Made by a program: the position numbers and the translations under genes. DNA of 12,698 nucleotides from Rhodoferax sp. (lineage in GTDB: Bacteria; Pseudomonadota; Gammaproteobacteria; Burkholderiales; Burkholderiaceae_C). The notes beneath the pieces were generated by a model. That model had not been told where the DNA came from. It was given only the letters and a program-made list of their open reading frames with translations, and ran no database searches. The stretch is from positions 1 to 12,698 of the forward strand of contig VERU01000025.1 of NCBI GenBank assembly GCA_018882485.1, in the 5' to 3' direction. Below, piece after piece: positions 8,043 through 12,698 of the stretch. Position 1 is the first letter of the stretch. The number at the start of each line of letters is the position of its first letter.

Positions 8043-9293
8043 TCAGAAGGACACCACCAGCGCCGTGCCGAGCGTCGTGTTCATCTGCTTGTAGGCGCCG
8101 GTCGAATCTAGGAAGTTGTATCCGGTGGATCGGTCGAAGCGCAACTCGGTCTTCCACTGGGTGTTGGCATTGACTGCGTAATTGAATCCGGCGGTCAGCG
8201 CATAGCGATTGGCACCGACCGTCGGATCGACAACCGCGCCCGCATCGTCCAACTCGGGCCCGAAAACGGAGCTGCCATTCAGGCCCGGATCGAAATAGAT
8301 GCCCCCCCCATTGGCCCGGTTGTCGATGTAATCGAAACGGGCCAAGGCCTGCAGGCGCGGCGTCAGCTTGTAGCCCACCAGCCCGGACAGCCCCCACCAG
8401 CGGGCATCGGCTCCGGATGCGTCCTTGGCGCCGGCCAGCAGGCGACCCATGCTGACCTGGCCCTGCAGCGTCAGGTCGCCGCGGGTCCGGTAGGCGTCGA
8501 CCTCGATCAGGTCGGCATTTCCGCCAACGGACTGGTCGTTGGTTCGGAAGTGAACGCCGGAAAAACCAATCCCGCTGTATTCGCCCATCGAGTAATCGAA
8601 CCGGTAGGCAAAACCCGGCGCCTTGCGGTTGATGGCCCCGTCGATCTGGCCGAACATCCACTTGCCCGTCCAGCCCGAACCCAGGTCGTAGGACATGCCA
8701 ACCCCTGCGTAATTGCTCGCCGCTGAATGGGTGTAGAGCAGGTTGTTCGAGATCAGCGGATTGAGATTGCCCATGGAGTACTCGTACCCCGAGTAGTCCG
8801 GCGTCAAACCCGCGTTCAGCTTGGTGCCTCCCTTGCCGAGGGCGACCGACACCGTGGCCTCGTGCACCAGCGTGGCGCCCAGCGGCATGAGCCGCAAAGT
8901 CCAGCCCACGCCCTCTTCCGGCTCCTTGCTGATTTCCAGCATCGCGGCACCGTAACCCCCATTGCCACGGGCCTTGTCGAAGCCCGTGGCCGGCGACAGC
9001 TGGTCGTTGAAGTACGTCACCTCCATGGTGCCCTTGAACTTCAGGCCTTTGAGCCCGGCCTTGTCAGCCTCGTCTTCTGCCAGTTCCATCTTTTGAACCA
9101 CCCGGTTGAACTCCTGGGTATCCACGCCGGCCGGACGGGCACTCAGGCTCTCGATCTTTTCGGACAGCACCCGCAACTGGGCCCGGAGCTGTTCGATCTC
9201 CTTTTGCAGTTCGGCGGCAGACTGGGCGTGGACCGGCAGGCAGGGCAAGGCGGTTGCCAGCGCGATGGCCAGAGCATTTCGGGACAGTTTCAT
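8043..9293 (-). CDS. Outer-membrane beta-barrel protein, DUF3138-like
   Basis: A 416-residue predicted outer-membrane protein. Residues 1-23 are a signal peptide with likely cleavage after VHA. Residues 24-60 form a coiled coil rich in Glu, Gln and Leu. From EFNRVVQKMELAED and GLKGLKFKG onward come many alternating amphipathic strands rich in Gly, Tyr, Trp and Asp, ending in VVSF with the C-terminal Phe typical of BAM-inserted barrels. I recognise it as resembling DUF3138, a family of Burkholderiales without an assigned function, though I could not search it. The ATG at 9293 follows GGAG with about six bases of spacing. It lies 55 bp after potI and 52 bp before the glnT-like gene, so it probably serves as the outer-membrane channel for the polyamine transporter. 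An OprD- or trimeric-porin relationship was not evident. Confidence 0.8.
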   Translation of the reverse strand: MKLSRNALAIALATALPCLPVHAQSAAELQKEIEQLRAQLRVLSEKIESLSARPAGVDTQEFNRVVQKMELAEDEADKAGLKGLKFKGTMEVTYFNDQLSPATGFDKARGNGGYGAAMLEISKEPEEGVGWTLRLMPLGATLVHEATVSVALGKGGTKLNAGLTPDYSGYEYSMGNLNPLISNNLLYTHSAASNYAGVGMSYDLGSGWTGKWMFGQIDGAINRKAPGFAYRFDYSMGEYSGIGFSGVHFRTNDQSVGGNADLIEVDAYRTRGDLTLQGQVSMGRLLAGAKDASGADARWWGLSGLVGYKLTPRLQALARFDYIDNRANGGGIYFDPGLNGSSVFGPELDDAGAVVDPTVGANRYALTAGFNYAVNANTQWKTELRFDRSTGYNFLDSTGAYKQMNTTLGTALVVSF

Positions 9294-9347
9294 CGTTTTC
9301 TCCGTGGAGTGAGCGGTTGAAAGACAGGCTGCGTGGGGTTCGAGATC

Positions 9348-10187
9348 TCAATGCCCGGCCTGGAACGCCGCCGACATCTCGCGCGCCTTTCGGCGCTCAT
9401 GGCGGGCGATCCACAGGCTGGCAACCGTGACGCCGACACCCACCACCAGCACCGTGAGGGTGGCCACGGTGTTGACGCTGGGGCTCAAACCCAGCCGGGC
9501 GCGACTGAAGATGGTGATGGGCATGGTGGTGGAGCCCGGGCCGGACAAAAAGGCCGAGAGCACGACATCGTCCAGGGACAGGGTGAAGGTGAGCAGCCAG
9601 GCCGAGGCGATGGCCTGGGAGATCATCGGCAGCGTGACGAGAAAAAAGACCTGCCACGGCCGGCAGCCCAGATCCTGGGCGGCCTCTTCCAGACTGGGGT
9701 TCATTTTCTGCAATCGGGACTGAACCACCACGGTGGCGTAGGCCATGCCCAGCAACGTATGGCCCAACCAGATCGTCAACATGCCGCGCTCCGGCACGCC
9801 CACCGCACGCTGCACCGAAACCAGCAACAGAAGCAGGGAAAGCCCGATGATGACTTCGGGCATGACCAGGGGCGAATTCACCATGCCCGCAAACAGGGTT
9901 CGGCCCGGAAACCGCTTGAAACGCACCAGCGCCACCGCAGCCAGAGTCCCCAGGACCACGGACGCACAGGCGGTAAAAAACGCAATGCGCAATGACAGGC
10001 CGAAACCGCTGATGATTTCCGCATCGTCGGCCAGCGCGTGGTACCAGCGCAAAGACCAGCCGCCCCAGTTCGTCACCATCGGGCTGGCATTGAAACTCAG
10101 CAGCACCAGGGCCACGATGGGCAGGTACAGAAAGACAAAAACCGCCGACATCCAGACCCATGCCGTGTAGCGACCCGTCCGGTTCAT
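9348..10187 (-). CDS. potI: Polyamine ABC transporter permease, PotI-like
   Basis: A 279-residue inner-membrane permease of the spermidine/putrescine class. A hydrophobic segment at about 9-31 is followed by further membrane helices near 64-90, 98-127, 137-156, 185-212 and 238-261. The EAA loop, EEAAQDLGCRPWQVFFLVTLP (167-187), is the contact site for the ATPase. Length and sequence match PotI of the putrescine system (281 residues in E. coli). The start at 10187 overlaps the potH stop in an ATGA and has AGGGG seven bases upstream. A longer frame that begins inside potH is not needed. It forms the heteromeric channel with PotH, and its gene is followed by the porin gene. Confidence 0.95.
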   Translation of the reverse strand: MNRTGRYTAWVWMSAVFVFLYLPIVALVLLSFNASPMVTNWGGWSLRWYHALADDAEIISGFGLSLRIAFFTACASVVLGTLAAVALVRFKRFPGRTLFAGMVNSPLVMPEVIIGLSLLLLLVSVQRAVGVPERGMLTIWLGHTLLGMAYATVVVQSRLQKMNPSLEEAAQDLGCRPWQVFFLVTLPMISQAIASAWLLTFTLSLDDVVLSAFLSGPGSTTMPITIFSRARLGLSPSVNTVATLTVLVVGVGVTVASLWIARHERRKAREMSAAFQAGH

Positions 10188-11107
10188 GTCCGAGCCCCCT
10201 GCGAACTTTCGGCCTGGTATTTGCTGAACAGCGCCACGGGAACAATGATCAGCAACACCATCACCACGGCCACGCTGGCCGCCATGGGCCAATCGTTGTT
10301 GCTGAAGAATTCATCCCACAGCACCCGGCCGATCATCAGGGTCTGAGGTCCACCCAGCAACTCAGGGATCACGAACTCGCCCACGCAGGGAATGAACACC
10401 AGCAGGGAACCCGCCACGATACCGCTGCGGGACAAGGGTACCGTGATCCGCCAGAAGGCCTGCCAGGGTGTAGCCCCCAGATCCTGGGCGGCCTCCAGCA
10501 GGCGCAGGTCCATCTTCACCAGATTGGCGTACAAAGGCAGGATCATGAACGGCAGGTAGGTGTAGACCATGCCCAGCACCAGGGAAAACGGGGTGTTCAT
10601 CATCTTCACCGGCTCGGATACCAGACCCAGTGCCAGCGCCATGTTGTTGAACACGCCGCTGTCGGCCAGCAGCATCTTCCACGCATAAACCCGTAACAGA
10701 AACGAAGTCCAGAAGGGCAGCATGACCAGCATCAGCAGTGCAGGCCGGCGATCGGCCGGACTGCGCGCCATGAAGTAGGCAAACGGATAAGCCAGCACCA
10801 GACACAGCACGGTCGTGATCGCGGCATACTGGAGGGAACTCAGGTAGGCCGAGAAATACAGGTCATCCCCGGCAATGAACAGGTAGTTGCCGAGCTTGAT
10901 CCGAAGGTCCAGGACCCCGTCGGACCAGGTGAGCAAGTCCTTGAAGGCCACGTTCTCCATCTCGGAGACGCTGATCTTGGCCACCACCAGAAAGGGCAGC
11001 AGGAAAAAGACCAGCAGGAAGCCCATGGGCACCCCGATCACCAGCCATCGGCCCCAGGGGCCGGTGAGGCGGTCGCGCCAATCGGCAGGGCTGGACAGAC
11101 GGGCCAT
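10184..11107 (-). CDS. potH: Polyamine ABC transporter permease, PotH-like
   Basis: A 307-residue inner-membrane permease, partner of PotI. The first membrane helix (about 20-43) is followed by a periplasmic segment (about 50-90) and five further helices. The EAA loop, EAAQDLGATPWQAFWRITVP (205-224), is intact, and the stretch PFWTSFLLRVYAWKMLL (131-147) is characteristic of PotB/PotH proteins. I chose the ATG at 11107 (MARLSSP), eight bases after the potG stop. An in-frame GTG at 11119 that overlaps the potG stop as GTGA would add four residues and is also possible; neither has a strong ribosome binding site. The 3' end overlaps potI by four bases, which indicates translational coupling. Confidence 0.95.
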   Translation of the reverse strand: MARLSSPADWRDRLTGPWGRWLVIGVPMGFLLVFFLLPFLVVAKISVSEMENVAFKDLLTWSDGVLDLRIKLGNYLFIAGDDLYFSAYLSSLQYAAITTVLCLVLAYPFAYFMARSPADRRPALLMLVMLPFWTSFLLRVYAWKMLLADSGVFNNMALALGLVSEPVKMMNTPFSLVLGMVYTYLPFMILPLYANLVKMDLRLLEAAQDLGATPWQAFWRITVPLSRSGIVAGSLLVFIPCVGEFVIPELLGGPQTLMIGRVLWDEFFSNNDWPMAASVAVVMVLLIIVPVALFSKYQAESSQGART

Positions 11108-11115
11108 CTCGGAGC

Positions 11116-12267
11116 TCACTGCGTCAGCACGACCATGTCGCTGCCCGACCACCACACATGAACCCGACTGCCCCAGGTCAGCGCCTCCTCGTCGTGTCGG
11201 GCTGCATTCGTCTGGGTCACCTTGACAGTGGATCCGTCGGCGATGCGTACATGGTAGGTCGTCAGGCCGCCAAGATACGCCAGGTCCTCCACCACACCCT
11301 GCACCTGGTTGTAGCCTTGCTCGCGCGGCGAGGAGCGGTCGGCGTCCTGCGGCGCCGTGCTGCGGATGGACAGCTTCTCTGGCCGCACCGCAGCTTGCAC
11401 CGACATGCCCAGCGTACCGGTGATGCCATGGCTGACGTAGAGCCGGGTGGGCGCCGCGTCGATCACCACATGGTCGGGCTCGTCCTCGGCAATGACCCCC
11501 TTGAACAGGTTCACGCTGCCGATGAAGTCGGCCACGAACAGGCAGTTCGGCGTTTCATACACCTCGGGAGGACGACCGACCTGCAGGATCTTGCCCTCGC
11601 TCATCACTCCGATGCGGGTGGCCATAGTCATGGCCTCTTCCTGATCGTGCGTGACCATCACGCAGGTGACGCCCACCTGTTCGATGATCCCCACCAGCTC
11701 CAGCTGCGTGCGTTCACGCAACTTTTTGTCCAGTGCACCCAGCGGCTCGTCCAGCAGCAGCAGGCTGGGCCGTTTGGCCAGGCTTCGCGCCAGCGCGACA
11801 CGCTGCTGCTGCCCACCCGAGAGCTGATGCGGCTTGCGCCGCGCGTAGGGTTTGAGCTGCACGAGTTCCAGCATCCGGGCGACCCGCTCCTCGATCTCGG
11901 GGCCCGGCAGACGGTCGCGTCGCAATCCGAACGCAATGTTGTCCCACACACTGAGGTGGGGAAACAACGCGTAGCTCTGGAACATCATGTTGATGGGCCG
12001 CTGATAGGGCGCGAGGCCGGCCAGATCCTGACCATCGAGGATGATCTGCCCGCTGGTGGGCTGCTCGAAGCCCGCCAGCATGCGCAGCAGCGTCGACTTG
12101 CCGCAACCCGAAGACCCGAGCAGAGCGAAGATTTCGCCCTTGCGAATGTTCAGGGACACCTCATCGACCGCGTACACATCGCCGTATTTCTTGACGACCC
12201 GACGGATCTGCAGGAACGGCGGGGCGTCCTCCGGCACCGCGGGCTGGGAATCGGTCGAAACACTCAC
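11116..12267 (-). CDS. potG: Polyamine ABC transporter ATP-binding protein, PotG-like
   Basis: A 383-residue ATPase that powers the PotFGHI importer from the cytoplasmic face. Walker A is GSSGCGKST (51-59), the Q-loop Gln97 sits in MMFQSYALFPH, the signature is LSGGQ (149-153), Walker B is LLLLDE (169-174) and the switch His is 207 in VTHDQEEA. From about 250 a C-terminal TOBE-type domain follows, with VRPEKL and the YLGGLTTYHVR stretch. The sequence is closest to PotG (putrescine) among the ABC ATPases I know, especially in RPINMMFQSYALFPH and GVTCVMVTHDQEEAMTMA. The start codon is GTG at 12267. The upstream frame is closed by the potF stop 33 bases away and contains no ATG, and the ribosome binding site is weak. 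The gene is tightly packed between potF and potH. Confidence 0.96.
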   Translation of the reverse strand: MSVSTDSQPAVPEDAPPFLQIRRVVKKYGDVYAVDEVSLNIRKGEIFALLGSSGCGKSTLLRMLAGFEQPTSGQIILDGQDLAGLAPYQRPINMMFQSYALFPHLSVWDNIAFGLRRDRLPGPEIEERVARMLELVQLKPYARRKPHQLSGGQQQRVALARSLAKRPSLLLLDEPLGALDKKLRERTQLELVGIIEQVGVTCVMVTHDQEEAMTMATRIGVMSEGKILQVGRPPEVYETPNCLFVADFIGSVNLFKGVIAEDEPDHVVIDAAPTRLYVSHGITGTLGMSVQAAVRPEKLSIRSTAPQDADRSSPREQGYNQVQGVVEDLAYLGGLTTYHVRIADGSTVKVTQTNAARHDEEALTWGSRVHVWWSGSDMVVLTQ

Positions 12268-12300
12268 GGTCGCGCTGCCGGCAGACAGTTCCGGGGCCGC

Positions 12301-12698
12301 TCAGAGGCCGGACTTGAAGCCGGTGAACACCCGCGTGACCAGGCGGCGCACATCGTTGGTCAGGGCCTTGGGCGCCTTCATGGTCGCCATCTGGGCCGAG
12401 GACACGAAGACCGTGGGGTTGTTCGCCACTTCCGGCTTCACGAACTTGCGCGATTCGCGGTTGGGGTTGGCATAGAACACCTTGTTGGTGAGCGAGGCAT
12501 GGACCTCGGGCCGCATGATGTAGTTGATGAACGCGTGGGCATTCTGCGGATGCGGTGCATCGACCGGGATGGCCATCATGTCGAAGAACAGGATGCCGCC
12601 ATTGGCTGGCACCAGCGCCTGGATATCCTGCCCGGTCTTGCCGTCGATGGCGCGCTGCCGCGCAATGTTGATGTCGCCGCTCCAGCCCAGGGCCAGGC
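12301..12698 (-). CDS. potF: Polyamine ABC transporter substrate-binding protein, PotF-like, C-terminal part
   Basis: The last 132 codons of a periplasmic binding protein; the gene continues past the right edge, so the signal peptide and most of the ligand pocket are not visible. The fragment begins LALGWSGDINIARQRA and contains GGILFFDMMAIPVDAPH, AHAFINYIMRPEVHA, VFYANPNRE and PEVANNPTVF, all of which match the C-terminal lobe of PotF (putrescine) and its relatives. The FFD aspartate contributes to amine binding in PotF/PotD proteins. As the first visible gene of the operon it delivers substrate to PotGHI. Putrescine is the likeliest ligand from the PotF-like sequence, but spermidine or another diamine cannot be excluded. 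Confidence 0.93.
   Translation of the reverse strand, partial: LALGWSGDINIARQRAIDGKTGQDIQALVPANGGILFFDMMAIPVDAPHPQNAHAFINYIMRPEVHASLTNKVFYANPNRESRKFVKPEVANNPTVFVSSAQMATMKAPKALTNDVRRLVTRVFTGFKSGL

Noticed and set aside
6770..8173. Long plus-strand open frame of 467 codons
   Set aside because: It is antisense to the glnT-like gene and the end of the porin gene, with low-complexity, Arg- and Pro-rich translation.
9294..9347. Possible terminator or promoter between potI and the porin gene
   Set aside because: No stem with a T-run and no convincing -35/-10 pair was found in this short gap.

Overview
The window reads as GC-rich chromosomal DNA from a betaproteobacterium, most likely Burkholderiales and probably Comamonadaceae-like. 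The evidence is the character of the PheS, ThrS, AceA and PotG sequences, an outer-membrane protein that resembles the DUF3138 family of Burkholderiales, and a GCTATCG-AAA-CGATAGC type intergenic inverted repeat. The assignment comes from recognised protein similarity, not from a database search. Every supported gene lies on the minus strand, so transcription runs from high to low coordinates.

Right part (12698 down to 6659): the 3' end of a polyamine operon. In order of transcription it holds potF (periplasmic binding protein, partial), potG (ATPase), potH and potI (permeases), a 416-residue outer-membrane beta-barrel protein, and a type III glutamine-synthetase-like ligase. Gaps are short (33 bp, 8 bp, a 4-bp ATGA overlap, 55 bp, 52 bp). 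The order suggests passage across the outer membrane, capture and import by the ABC transporter, then gamma-glutamylation of the imported amine. I did not see an upstream promoter; it lies outside the window.

Middle (6658 to 4964): a 313-bp intergenic region, AT-rich in its central part, with a cluster of GTCTT/AAGAC palindromes, then aceA (isocitrate lyase), closed by a strong Rho-independent terminator.

Left part (4963 to 1): the classical translation cluster thrS - infC - rpmI - rplT - pheS - pheT (pheT is cut by the window edge). Three spots look regulatory. The thrS leader has a hairpin followed by eight U residues shortly before the start codon, and a competing upstream complement. The infC gene starts with the rare codon AUC. 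The infC-rpmI spacer has three perfect stems, two of which compete. A double inverted repeat sits between rplT and pheS.

Most of the window is ordinary housekeeping. The least described parts are the polyamine operon's outer-membrane protein and ligase, and the candidate RNA and DNA control elements. No tRNA, rRNA, CRISPR array, prophage or insertion sequence was seen.
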